Shown here one piece after another: positions 1 to 8,547 of a stretch of DNA of 64,000 nt. A model generated the notes under the pieces. That model saw nothing but the letters and a program-made list of their open reading frames with translations, was not told where the DNA came from and did no database searches. A program made the translations under genes and the position numbers. Each line of letters opens with the position of its first letter. Position 1 is the first letter of the stretch. The stretch comes from Palsa-295 sp963785585 (lineage in GTDB: Bacteria > Acidobacteriota > Terriglobia > Acidiferrales > UBA7541): NCBI GenBank assembly GCA_963785585.1, contig CAWAVW010000002.1:146513-210512 (forward strand), in the 5' to 3' direction.

Positions 1-1
1 C

Positions 2-1183
2 TTGACCGTCTCGGTTCTTGCCAGCCATTTGTCGTCGCGTGCGCGGCAGAAAGCGGAAGACGCCTCGGCGCGGCGCCGTGAAATCGAAAAGCTGTACCTG
101 TTCAGCCAGGGACTGCTCGAATTCGGCAATGTAATCCAACTGCTCAACCGGATCCCGACCCAAATCGTTGACATTTTTGAAGTGGGCGCCGCCGCGCTGT
201 TGCTTGCCGAAAAACAAAAGATCTATCGATCGGGGCCGGTGATTTCGCAACTCAACCTGGAAAGCCTCAAGGCTGTGGTCGTGCGCGAAGAGCCGTTCAT
301 CGATCTATCGAACAGCCTCAGTTTTGTTCCCGTGCGGCTTGGTTTACGTCCGATCGGCAGCCTGGGAATTTCCGGCACGGTACTTTCGCGGCAGACTCTC
401 GAAGCCATCGGTACGCTTACCGCCGTAGCGATTGAACGCGCCCGCGCCATCGAACAACTGGGCCAGACCGAAGCGGCGCGCGAAGGCGAACGCCTGCGAA
501 CTGCGCTGCTCGATTCCGTCACGCACGCGCTTCGCACCCCGCTCACCTCCATCAAAGCGTCGGTGACGAATCTGCTTTCGAATCCGAATGTGACCGAAAA
601 ACAGCGCGCCGAACTGCTGACGATTGTGAACGAAGAAACCGACCGTCTGAATCGGCTGGTTGGCGAAGCGGCAGAGATGGCGCGCCTCGACGCTGGCGAA
701 GTTGAATTGAACCTTGCCCGCCATCCCATCGAATATCTGGTGCACTCGGCCCTTGACCAGATGAAAGCCACTTTGGGCAATCGCGAAATACGAATACAGA
801 TTCCTTCGGGCTTGCCCGATGTTTCCGTGGACGCGGCGCGTGCCCGTGATGCGCTCACTCATTTGATCGAAAACGCCCACCGGTATTCACCGCCGGATCA
901 ACCAATCACGGTGTCGGCGGAGGCAACTCCCGATTTTGTCGTCACCAGTGTCGCGGATCGGGGCGCGGGCATCGACGATCTGGAACAGTCGCTGATCTTC
1001 GAAAAGTTTTATCGAGGCAAGGATCAGCGATATCTGGTGCAAGGCACGGGAATGGGTTTGCCGATCGCCAAGGCCATTATTGAGGCGCACGGCGGCACGG
1101 TCAACGTGACCAGCCAGCGCGGCCAGGGCTCCGTGTTTTCCTTCACCTTGCCAATTTACCGGAACCGCGTGGGAAACTCGTGA
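2..1183 (+). CDS. kdpD: KdpD sensor histidine kinase, C-terminal part (5' end outside window)
   Basis: This is the C-terminal two thirds of a KdpD-type sensor kinase that reports potassium limitation to KdpE. The first ~150 residues read as a GAF-like domain. A HisKA phosphoacceptor helix follows, with the histidine in DSVTHALRTPLTSIKAS near residue 175, and then a HATPase_c domain with the N box (HLIENAHRYS), G1 (DRGAGI) and G2 (GTGMGLPIAK) motifs. The usual N-terminal KdpD and USP domains and membrane segments must lie left of the window. The stop overlaps the GTG start of kdpE as GTGA, so the two are translationally coupled. The identification rests on domain order and the adjacent kdp operon. 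Confidence 0.9.
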   Translation: MTVSVLASHLSSRARQKAEDASARRREIEKLYLFSQGLLEFGNVIQLLNRIPTQIVDIFEVGAAALLLAEKQKIYRSGPVISQLNLESLKAVVVREEPFIDLSNSLSFVPVRLGLRPIGSLGISGTVLSRQTLEAIGTLTAVAIERARAIEQLGQTEAAREGERLRTALLDSVTHALRTPLTSIKASVTNLLSNPNVTEKQRAELLTIVNEETDRLNRLVGEAAEMARLDAGEVELNLARHPIEYLVHSALDQMKATLGNREIRIQIPSGLPDVSVDAARARDALTHLIENAHRYSPPDQPITVSAEATPDFVVTSVADRGAGIDDLEQSLIFEKFYRGKDQRYLVQGTGMGLPIAKAIIEAHGGTVNVTSQRGQGSVFSFTLPIYRNRVGNS

Positions 1184-1896
1184 ACGCATTCACGATTCTG
1201 ATTGTGGACGATGAGCCGCAGATCCGGCGGGTGATGCGGACGACTCTCGCGTCCCAGGGATACACGGTGATTGAAGCTCTGAGCGGCGAAGAGGCGCTCG
1301 AGAAAATTCGCTCCGAGCGCGCCGACCTGGTTCTACTCGACGTAAACCTGCCGCAAATGTCCGGTCTGGAAACGTGCCGCGAAATCCGACGCTCCGGTGA
1401 CGTGCCGATCATCATGCTCACGGTTCGGAATAGCGAACGCGATAAAGTGATGGCTCTGGACGCGGGCGCTGATGATTATGTGGTGAAGCCCTTTGGGGTC
1501 GAGGAGCTGATGGCGCGCATCCGTGCGGCGCTGCGCCGCAATGCGCCCGGAGAATTGACGCCGCCTTTTGTTTCCGACGAGCTTTCGATCGATTTCGAAA
1601 AGCGCGCGGTCTTGCTGGAAGGGAATGCCGTACGCCTGACTCCGAAGGAATTTGAATTACTCAGGCAACTGGTGGCGAATCCGGGGAAAGCCCAGGCTCA
1701 TCGGCGTTTGTTACAGGCAGTCTGGGGACCGGATTACGGCGACGAAACCGAGTACTTGCGGGTTTTCATTAACCAACTGAGGAAGAAAATCGAACCCGAT
1801 CCTCGCCATCCCCGTTACATCCATACCGAACCGTGGGTCGGTTACCGCTTCGAGCCTCCCGCGGCGAAATCGAAACATCCGCGCTCGCAGAAGTGA
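1180..1896 (+). CDS. kdpE: KdpE response regulator (OmpR/PhoB family)
   Basis: This is a 238-residue response regulator that should be phosphorylated by KdpD and activate the kdp operon. The receiver domain shows the acidic pair in IVDDEPQIRR, the phosphoacceptor aspartate in LVLLDVNLPQ and the conserved lysine in DDYVVKPF. The C-terminal half is an OmpR-type winged helix with the RLTPKEFELL and YLRVFINQLRKKIEPDP signatures. It starts at GTG, overlapping the kdpD stop by 4 nt. It converges on kdpC with only 36 bp between stops and no obvious terminator. Confidence 0.95.
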   Translation: MNAFTILIVDDEPQIRRVMRTTLASQGYTVIEALSGEEALEKIRSERADLVLLDVNLPQMSGLETCREIRRSGDVPIIMLTVRNSERDKVMALDAGADDYVVKPFGVEELMARIRAALRRNAPGELTPPFVSDELSIDFEKRAVLLEGNAVRLTPKEFELLRQLVANPGKAQAHRRLLQAVWGPDYGDETEYLRVFINQLRKKIEPDPRHPRYIHTEPWVGYRFEPPAAKSKHPRSQK

Positions 1897-1932
1897 CCGG
1901 CTTTGCCTGCCCACCGTTGTAGCCCTACAGAA

Positions 1933-2514
1933 TTAGTGCATCGGGTGTACGGCGTCGAGATCTAAATTCAATTCGAGCACGTTCACGCGCGCCTCCCCCA
2001 GAAATCCCCACTGACGTTGTTCCGTGTGCTTTGCCACGAGGTTCCTCACGTCGGCTTCGCTCATCCCGCGTTCATGGGCGACGCGAGGGATTTGAAATTC
2101 GGCGGACGCCGGCGTGATATGCGGGTCAAGTCCCGATGCGGATGTGGTTACCAGGTCGATCGGCACTTTCGCGCCGGAATTTTCGGCTTGGGCTTTTTGC
2201 ACGTCGCCCTGCACGCGGGCGATCAGAGCTTGATTCGTGGGGCCATAGTTCGACGCGCCGCCACCGGAGGCGTCTGCATCGTAACCGGCGGCGCCTGCGG
2301 CGGATGGCCGAGACCGGAAATAGCCCGGTGATGAAAAGGGTTGGCCGATCAGGCTCGAACCCAAGGTCTTTCCACCTGCGCGGATCAGTTCTCCGTTCGC
2401 CTGGCGCGGGAAAAGCACTTTGGCCATTCCGGTAACGGCGAGCGGGTACAGAATTCCCAACAGCAGCGTCGTTGCCAGGGTCATCCAAATCGATATCAGG
2501 AAGTTTTTCTTCAT
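1933..2514 (-). CDS. kdpC: KdpC, potassium-transporting ATPase subunit C
   Basis: This is a 193-residue KdpC, the single-span subunit that stabilises the KdpFABC complex and assists potassium delivery. One N-terminal membrane helix (about residues 7-30, with LGILYPLAVTG) precedes a soluble periplasmic domain. That domain contains the family signatures GSSLIGQPFSSPGYFRSRPSA and SASGLDPHITPASAEFQIPRVA and the length is typical. It is the last gene of the leftward kdp operon, 8 bp after kdpB. Confidence 0.95.
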   Translation of the reverse strand: MKKNFLISIWMTLATTLLLGILYPLAVTGMAKVLFPRQANGELIRAGGKTLGSSLIGQPFSSPGYFRSRPSAAGAAGYDADASGGGASNYGPTNQALIARVQGDVQKAQAENSGAKVPIDLVTTSASGLDPHITPASAEFQIPRVAHERGMSEADVRNLVAKHTEQRQWGFLGEARVNVLELNLDLDAVHPMH

Positions 2515-2522
2515 GTTCGTTC

Positions 2523-4571
2523 CTAGGCCAGCCCTATGTGGGTGATGATCACGTCAATCGCTTTGATTCCGATGAATGGCGCGATGATGCCGCCCAGGCC
2601 GTAAACCAGCAGATTGCGCCGCAACAATGCTTCCGCGCCGAGCGGGCGGTATTTCACTCCGCGCAGCGCCAGCGGGACGAGCGCGATGATAATCACCGCG
2701 TTGAAAATCACCGCCGATAAAATCGCCGACTGCGGAGTTTTCAGCTCCATCACGTTCAGCACGCCCAGCTGAGGCAGCGCCGCTGCAAACATCGCAGGAA
2801 TGATGGCGAAATATTTCGCCACGTCGTTTGCGACGGAGAAGGTGGTGAGCGCCCCTCGCGTAATGAGGAGCTGCTTGCCGATTTCGACGACTTCGATCAG
2901 CTTCGTCGGGTTGGAATCCAGATCGACCATATTGCCGGCTTCTTTCGCCGCTTGCGTCCCGGCGTTCATCGCCACGCCGACATCGGCCTGAGCGAGAGCC
3001 GGAGCGTCATTGGTGCCGTCACCGGTCATCGCCACCAGCTTGCCCTTGGCCTGCTCGCTGCGGATTAACGCCAGTTTGTCTTCGGGCCGCGCTTCGGCCA
3101 GAAAATCATCCACGCCCGCTTCGCGCGCAATGGCCGCCGCGGTCAGCGGATTGTCACCCGTAATCATCACCGTGCGAATTCCCATCTTCCGCAAATGCTC
3201 GAACCTTTCCCGCATGCCGCCCTTTACGATGTCCTTCAGGTGAATCACGCCCAGCACGCGGTCGTCTTCCGCCACCACCAGCGGGGTGCCCCCGGAATTG
3301 GCGATGCGATCAACCGCGTCTTTCACTTCCTGGGGAAATGATCCGCCCGCTTCCTTCACATATTTCGCGATGGCATCCACCGAGCCCTTTCGAATCTGGC
3401 GGCCGTCCATGTCCACGCCAGACATGCGCGTCACTGCGGAGAATGGAATAAACGTGGTAGCCACCGAAGCCAGTTCCCGGCCTCGGAGCCCATATTTCTC
3501 TTTCGCAAGCACGACAATCGAACGGCCCTCCGGCGTTTCGTCCGCCAGCGAAGCCAGTTGCGCGGCGTCGGCGATTTCCTGTTCTTTCACGCCAGGAGCG
3601 GCGACAAACTCGGTGGCGTGGCGGTTGCCAAGAGTAATCGTCCCGGTTTTATCGAGCAGCAGCGTATCCACATCGCCCGCAGCCTCCACAGCGCGGCCAG
3701 ACATCGCCAGAACGTTTTTCTGCAAGACCCGGTCCATCCCGGCGATTCCGATCGCCGACAGCAGTCCACCGATGGTCGTGGGGATCAGGCACACGAGCAG
3801 CGCAACGAGAACGAAAACCGATTGTGGCGCGCCGGAGTAAATGGCCATGGGCTGCAGCGAAACGACCGCGAGCAGGAAAATAATCGTCAAGCCAGCCAGC
3901 AGGATATTCAGCGCGATTTCGTTGGGCGTCTTCTGGCGGGATGCGCCTTCGACCAGCTTGATCATGCGGTCGAGGAATGTTTCGCCAGGGTTCGAGGTAA
4001 TTCGAATTTTGATTTCGTCCGAGAGTACTCGTGTGCCCCCGGTAACCGCGGAACGGTCGCCGCCGGATTCGCGAATCACCGGCGCGGACTCTCCGGTAAT
4101 TGCCGACTCATCCACGGAAGCGACGCCTTCCACCACTTCCCCGTCGCCGGGAATGAATTCGCCCGCCGTGACCATCACAAGGTCGCCCGAACGTAGCGTC
4201 GAGCCCGATACCGATTCGATCGTGCCATCCGCTTTCAAGCGTCGCGCAATCGTTTCGGAACGCGCCTTTCGCAGCGTCTCCGCCTGTGCTTTGCCGCGGC
4301 CCTCCGCCATCGCCTCCGCGAAATTGGCGAACAGCACGGTGAACCACAGCCAAAGCGTGATCTGCAGCGAAAAACCGAAGCCTCCGGTGTGGTGAGCTAC
4401 GCCGCGAACGAGATCCACGCTGGTCAGAAGCGCTCCTACCTCGACGACGAACATCACTGGATTTTTCGCCAGAGTTTTGGGGTTCAGCTTGACGAACGAT
4501 TCCCAAATCGCGGGAACGACGATGCCTTTGCCCCAACGGGATTGCTCGCGCGTGTTTGATGCCGTGGCCAT
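2523..4571 (-). CDS. kdpB: KdpB, P-type ATPase catalytic subunit
   Basis: This is a 682-residue P-type ATPase that hydrolyses ATP to drive potassium uptake in KdpFABC. It has the actuator-domain TGES motif (DESAITGESAP), the phosphorylation site DKTGTITLGNR and the hinge MTGDGTNDAPALAQADVG. Membrane segments lie at both ends as in the family, and the length is standard. The start sits 5 bp after the kdpA stop, which supports co-translation of one operon. Confidence 0.96.
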   Translation of the reverse strand: MATASNTREQSRWGKGIVVPAIWESFVKLNPKTLAKNPVMFVVEVGALLTSVDLVRGVAHHTGGFGFSLQITLWLWFTVLFANFAEAMAEGRGKAQAETLRKARSETIARRLKADGTIESVSGSTLRSGDLVMVTAGEFIPGDGEVVEGVASVDESAITGESAPVIRESGGDRSAVTGGTRVLSDEIKIRITSNPGETFLDRMIKLVEGASRQKTPNEIALNILLAGLTIIFLLAVVSLQPMAIYSGAPQSVFVLVALLVCLIPTTIGGLLSAIGIAGMDRVLQKNVLAMSGRAVEAAGDVDTLLLDKTGTITLGNRHATEFVAAPGVKEQEIADAAQLASLADETPEGRSIVVLAKEKYGLRGRELASVATTFIPFSAVTRMSGVDMDGRQIRKGSVDAIAKYVKEAGGSFPQEVKDAVDRIANSGGTPLVVAEDDRVLGVIHLKDIVKGGMRERFEHLRKMGIRTVMITGDNPLTAAAIAREAGVDDFLAEARPEDKLALIRSEQAKGKLVAMTGDGTNDAPALAQADVGVAMNAGTQAAKEAGNMVDLDSNPTKLIEVVEIGKQLLITRGALTTFSVANDVAKYFAIIPAMFAAALPQLGVLNVMELKTPQSAILSAVIFNAVIIIALVPLALRGVKYRPLGAEALLRRNLLVYGLGGIIAPFIGIKAIDVIITHIGLA

Positions 4572-4576
4572 GGTTG

Positions 4577-6352
4577 TTAAAACACCTTTCCTGCATGCAT
4601 CAGCAGGTGTTCCAGAATTGCTCCCAAACTCAACGCCGGGAAAAATGTGAGCGCACTGACGATTAGAATTACGAACACGAGCAGGGAACTGAACAGCGGC
4701 GTTGTGACCGGGAATGTGCCCGCCGACTCCGGCACAAATTTCTTCTTCGCCAGGCTGCCGGCAATCGCCAGAATGGGAATGACCGCGAAGAAGCGCCCCA
4801 GCAATGTGGCGAAGCCAATCGACGTGTTGTACCAGAGCGTGTTCGCATTCAATCCGCCAAACGCGGAGCCATTGTTGCCGGTCCCGGATGTGTAGGCGTA
4901 CAGAATTTGCGACAGCCCGTGCGGCCCGGGATTTGAGATCGACGGAAGCCCGAATTTCGGCGCCACGACGGCGATTGCGGTGAAGGTGAGAATCACCAGC
5001 GGAAAAATCAAGACGGACAGCATCGCCATCTTCACGTCAAACGCTTCAATCTTTTTCCCCAGATACTCCGGCGTCCGGCCCACCATCAGCCCCGCGATGA
5101 ACACTGCCAGAATTACGAACACGATGATGCCGTAGAGTCCGGAGCCCACGCCGCCGAACACCACCTCGCCCAACATGATGTTGATCAGCGGAACCATGCC
5201 GCCAAGGGGAGTGAACGAATCGTGCATGGCGTTCACCGCGCCACAGCTGGCATCGGTGGTCACGGTCGCATAGAGCGCCGAATTCGCGATTCCAAATCGA
5301 ACTTCTTTGCCTTCCATGTTTCCGCCAGATTGCTGCGCGGTCACGGATTGGTCGGCGCCCTTTAGCAGCGGATTGCCCTTGGCCTCGGCAGCGTATGCCC
5401 CGGTAACGCCGGCGGCGAACAAAACAGCCATCGCGGCCCAGACGGCCCATCCGTGCTTTTGGGATCCCGTCATGCGGCCCAGCGTGTAGGTCAGTCCCGA
5501 AGGAATGGCGAAAATCAGAATCAGCTGGATGAAATTGGTGAGAGGCGTGGGATTTTCGTAGGGATGCGCGCTGTTGGCATTCAGAAATCCGCCGCCGTTG
5601 GTGCCGAAAATCTTGATTGCTTCTTGCGAGGCGATGGGACCTTGCGGAATCACCTGCTCGCGCACCACTTGCGTCGTTGATTTACCGTCGGCGCCCGTCA
5701 CTTGCACCGTCTGCGGATCGACCATCTGCCCGGTCGTGTAAGGATTCATGTTTTGGATCACGCCTTGCGACACGAAGATCAGGGAGATCACCAGGCACGC
5801 CGGCAAGAGCACCCAGAGAAAGCAGCGCGTTAGATCGACCCAGAAATTGCCGATCGTGTCCTGCTCACGCCGCGCAATGCCGCGAATCACGGCGATCGCC
5901 AGCGCGATGCCCACCGCGGCCGACGCGAAGTTGTGATACGCCAGGCCCGCCATCTGCGTGAAATACGTCATCGTGGTTTCGGGCACGTAGGCTTGCCAGT
6001 TTGTGTTGGTGGTAAACGAGGCGGCCGTGTTGAACGCCAGATCCGTTGCCACGGCGCCGAGTTTCTGCGGATTCCACGGCATCCATTGCTGCACGCGCTC
6101 GATCAAGTAGAGCAGCGCCATCGACACGCCGCTGAAAAGAAGCATCGCGATGGCATACTCCGTCCACCGCATCTCCTGGGTTTCGTCCACGCCCGTCACC
6201 GCGTACAACAAGCGTTCGAGGGGCCGCAGCACGGGGTCCAGGAACGTCTTCTTGCGTGAAAATACACGCTCCATGAAGACGCCGAGGGGTTTGGTAACGA
6301 GCAGGACGATCGCGAAAAACGCCCCGATTTGTAGCCAGCCGTTTGCCGTCAT
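4577..6352 (-). CDS. kdpA: KdpA, potassium-channel-like subunit
   Basis: This is a 591-residue polytopic membrane protein, the potassium-binding subunit related to K+ channel superfamily proteins. Several selectivity-filter-like loops are visible, for example FTTNTNWQAY, GTNGGGFLNANSAHPYENPT, and the TDASCGAVNAMHDSFTPLGG and TGTGNNGSAFGG regions. I place the start at the ATG two bases after the kdpF stop (MTANGWLQIG), because a longer open frame would run through kdpF. The length matches the family. Confidence 0.95.
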   Translation of the reverse strand: MTANGWLQIGAFFAIVLLVTKPLGVFMERVFSRKKTFLDPVLRPLERLLYAVTGVDETQEMRWTEYAIAMLLFSGVSMALLYLIERVQQWMPWNPQKLGAVATDLAFNTAASFTTNTNWQAYVPETTMTYFTQMAGLAYHNFASAAVGIALAIAVIRGIARREQDTIGNFWVDLTRCFLWVLLPACLVISLIFVSQGVIQNMNPYTTGQMVDPQTVQVTGADGKSTTQVVREQVIPQGPIASQEAIKIFGTNGGGFLNANSAHPYENPTPLTNFIQLILIFAIPSGLTYTLGRMTGSQKHGWAVWAAMAVLFAAGVTGAYAAEAKGNPLLKGADQSVTAQQSGGNMEGKEVRFGIANSALYATVTTDASCGAVNAMHDSFTPLGGMVPLINIMLGEVVFGGVGSGLYGIIVFVILAVFIAGLMVGRTPEYLGKKIEAFDVKMAMLSVLIFPLVILTFTAIAVVAPKFGLPSISNPGPHGLSQILYAYTSGTGNNGSAFGGLNANTLWYNTSIGFATLLGRFFAVIPILAIAGSLAKKKFVPESAGTFPVTTPLFSSLLVFVILIVSALTFFPALSLGAILEHLLMHAGKVF

Positions 6353-6354
6353 GT

Positions 6355-6441
6355 TCAGAACCTTTCCGGCCACAGCAAGGCCGCGAACAAATAAGCGAGG
6401 ATCAAAACGCAAATTCCAAGCAGCACGATGTTTCCGAGCAT
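6355..6441 (-). CDS. kdpF: KdpF, small membrane subunit of the Kdp complex
   Basis: This 28-codon frame begins ATG and starts MLGNIVLLGICVLILAY, a single transmembrane helix that ends in a short basic tail. Size, position directly before kdpA and character match KdpF, which stabilises KdpFABC. A GGGAG ribosome-binding site lies about 8 bases upstream, and the stop is two bases before the kdpA ATG. It is easily missed by gene callers because of its length. Confidence 0.85.
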   Translation of the reverse strand: MLGNIVLLGICVLILAYLFAALLWPERF

Positions 6442-6454
6442 TTCGTTGCTCTCC

Positions 6455-6541
6455 CTACTTCAGGCGGTCACAACCGCGCACGTAAGCGATTGCCACCGCG
6501 AAAAATCCGATCGTCAGCGCGATGAATACAATGTCTTGCAC
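6455..6541 (-). CDS. 28-residue membrane microprotein heading the kdp operon
   Basis: A GTG-started frame of 28 codons reads MQDIVFIALTIGFFAVAIAY and then a short VRGCDRLK tail: one membrane helix with a Cys/Arg-rich end. It lies 13 bp before kdpF on the same strand and 73 bp after the porin stop, so it is probably the first cistron of the kdp transcript. My impression, without a search, is that similar tiny proteins precede kdpF in other Acidobacteria. No function can be assigned. It may be an extra small subunit or regulator of the transporter. Confidence 0.65.
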   Translation of the reverse strand: MQDIVFIALTIGFFAVAIAYVRGCDRLK

Positions 6542-6614
6542 GTTTTGGCTCCCGTTTCACCAGCCGGATGCCGGGTTAAATCAAAGGCCCTGCGCTCCGG
6601 TTCGTTTCTTTCCG

Positions 6615-8234
6615 CTAGAAAAAGAAAATTGCGTCGCCGGCCGCCGTGAATTGGCTCTTTTTGTGGCCAAGGTCGTACGCCGGCCCGTCGTAGGAATGCT
6701 CGTAGCGAATTTCGGGCCGAAGCAAAATCGTCGTTCCAATCCAATGTCCCCATCCCAGCAAATGCTCGCTGTATCGTGTTTTCGTGCCGGTCCGCTGGCC
6801 GACCAGGTCGTCCACGTACTCGTTTCGAATGGAAATATAGTTTTTCGGACCGACCTGCTTCTCCACGTAGTTCAAGATCGCCCACTCGGGCGCGTAGCAT
6901 GTGAGGGCCGACGGATTCGAGCAGTACGCACCGTTCGCGCCCACCTCAAGCAGCGGCGCCGAATTGGGATTGTTCAGGTTCGGAACGTTCTTTTCCCACA
7001 TGTACCAGGTTTCTGTATCGGTGTGCAGCGACGGGTGCGTGCTGAATTTGTGGTACCAGGTGAAGTACATCGCGTTCAGATTGTTGTACGCATACTTGCC
7101 ATCGTTCAGCGCATTCAACATCGGATAGATCGCGTCGTTGCCATTGTTCCAGATGTACTGAAATCCCAAATTGAGCGTTGGCTTGGCGTCCTTCGTATTC
7201 CAGGGCGGAGTTTCGCAACCCGCTGAGATTCCCGCTTGCACCAGCCAATGGTCGTTCAATTTCAAAGTCGCGTTGATGCCCGTCTGCGTATAGCAGTCTT
7301 CCGTATAGGTAATCGAATGACTGTAGGTGTAGTTGTTCGGCGCGAGCTGCGCTTCAATGTCGGGCAGGGAAATATAACGTCCGATGCGAATGTCGAGTCC
7401 GTCGGCCACTTGTCCCCAGTAGAGGTCCGCGTAGAACATGACCGGGTCGTACCCGTACTCGAGGTTTTTTCCCAGCAATTGATTGCTGAAAATTCCTTTG
7501 GCAGTCGTGTACCGATAGTCCAGTCCGTAGAGATTTGCGAGACGGAATCCCCAGTCAAAATGATCGGTCTGCACCGTGTCTGGCTGCCGCTCAATGTAGA
7601 GAACTTCCTGATCGGGCTGAATGGAATTGGGCACCACGTCGTATGCTTCCGGAGCATTCGCGTAGCGGCCGCGATTCGAAGTGCTTACATCGAAGCCCGC
7701 ATCGAGCCATCCGTAAATCTGGATGCCGCTGCGCTTCCATGCGTCGCCGTGCGAGCCGCTCCAGATCGCCTGCATCAACGGACCCGATTGCGTCCACGGC
7801 GCGCCGATCGTGGGCGAGCCGCCATAGGGCCAGTCGGCAAACGGGTACGGGGGATTCGTCACCGGTGCAGGCAGTCCGCGACGAGGGGGCGTCGGACCGC
7901 TGGGAGTGGTGCCGGCCCAGTCCTCTTTGTAAGCGTTCAGAAGTCGATTGAAGAAATTTCCTTCGAGCACTCCGGCCGAGGGATCCGCGGCGGGCGCGGC
8001 TGCCGCGGTTTGCGCGGCCGTCTGTGCGTCCGATGTCGACGCTGACGACGACTCATCGCCAGAGGTTCCGTTTGAATCAACGTTCATCGCGCCGGCTCTT
8101 GCCGTCGCCTCGGTTGTTTGTCGCTGATCCGCTGGCGTCGCAGTCGTCTGTGCCGTTAGTGCGCTGCACGTAAGCCCGACGGCCGCTATCGCGATTGCCA
8201 CAAAACGAAGTGGAAGGCTGAACTTCACACGCAT
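6615..8234 (-). CDS. BBP2/OmpL-like outer-membrane beta-barrel porin
   Basis: This is a 539-residue secreted protein. A signal peptide (about residues 1-29, ending ALTAQ) is followed by an Ala/Thr/Ser-rich linker of ~70 residues. Next comes a barrel rich in alternating aromatic strands, with motifs such as IYGWLDAGFDVSTS, FYADLYWGQVADGLDIRIGR and a terminal Phe run typical of outer-membrane insertion. The sequence fits the putative beta-barrel porin-2 family. It lies between amt and kdp on the same strand, so it may admit ammonium or potassium across the outer membrane; this is inference. A GGGAG site precedes the ATG. Confidence 0.8.
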   Translation of the reverse strand: MRVKFSLPLRFVAIAIAAVGLTCSALTAQTTATPADQRQTTEATARAGAMNVDSNGTSGDESSSASTSDAQTAAQTAAAAPAADPSAGVLEGNFFNRLLNAYKEDWAGTTPSGPTPPRRGLPAPVTNPPYPFADWPYGGSPTIGAPWTQSGPLMQAIWSGSHGDAWKRSGIQIYGWLDAGFDVSTSNRGRYANAPEAYDVVPNSIQPDQEVLYIERQPDTVQTDHFDWGFRLANLYGLDYRYTTAKGIFSNQLLGKNLEYGYDPVMFYADLYWGQVADGLDIRIGRYISLPDIEAQLAPNNYTYSHSITYTEDCYTQTGINATLKLNDHWLVQAGISAGCETPPWNTKDAKPTLNLGFQYIWNNGNDAIYPMLNALNDGKYAYNNLNAMYFTWYHKFSTHPSLHTDTETWYMWEKNVPNLNNPNSAPLLEVGANGAYCSNPSALTCYAPEWAILNYVEKQVGPKNYISIRNEYVDDLVGQRTGTKTRYSEHLLGWGHWIGTTILLRPEIRYEHSYDGPAYDLGHKKSQFTAAGDAIFFF

Positions 8235-8547
8235 CGATTTTTGTCTCCCGAAACTTTGCTGCTGATCGTTTCTTCTGAGGGTCTGCAGGAAGACTACGCC
8301 GTGGATATCAGGCGGGCGTAAGTGAGTTGTAAGGATTTCGTAAGCTACCGAGAACTTTTCACAGCCGGAGAACGGCGGGGTTATGCGATGTTAAGTCCTT
8401 TCTCTGGTGCGTGTTTCAGAAGCGAACAGGAAAACGCGCGCAGCTCCGCTGCCATGCTCGCTCGTAACGGCGACCGTAATATGACGGCCGCCGTGATTCG
8501 TTCCTTTTCGTTCGACCCGAGCGGAAACAATGGCTCCCCGCTTGTCC
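8235..8547. other. Intergenic region amt-porin
   Basis: The 313 bp between the amt stop and the porin start hold no supported gene. The only structure I see is the set of 11-bp-spaced GTAAG repeats listed separately. A + strand frame that starts here runs into the amt coding region in antisense and is treated as a shadow. Confidence 0.6.
8318..8344. promoter_or_regulatory. Candidate OmpR/PhoB/KdpE-type operator: three direct repeats at 11-bp spacing
   Basis: GTAAG occurs at 8318, 8329 and 8340, exactly one helical turn apart; in the direction of the porin it reads CTTAC three times. OmpR/PhoB-family regulators bind direct repeats with 11-bp periodicity. The site is 84-110 bp upstream of the porin ATG, a normal activator position. 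kdpE, which encodes such a regulator, is nearby. The spacing is seen in the sequence; which regulator binds is inference. Confidence 0.5.
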
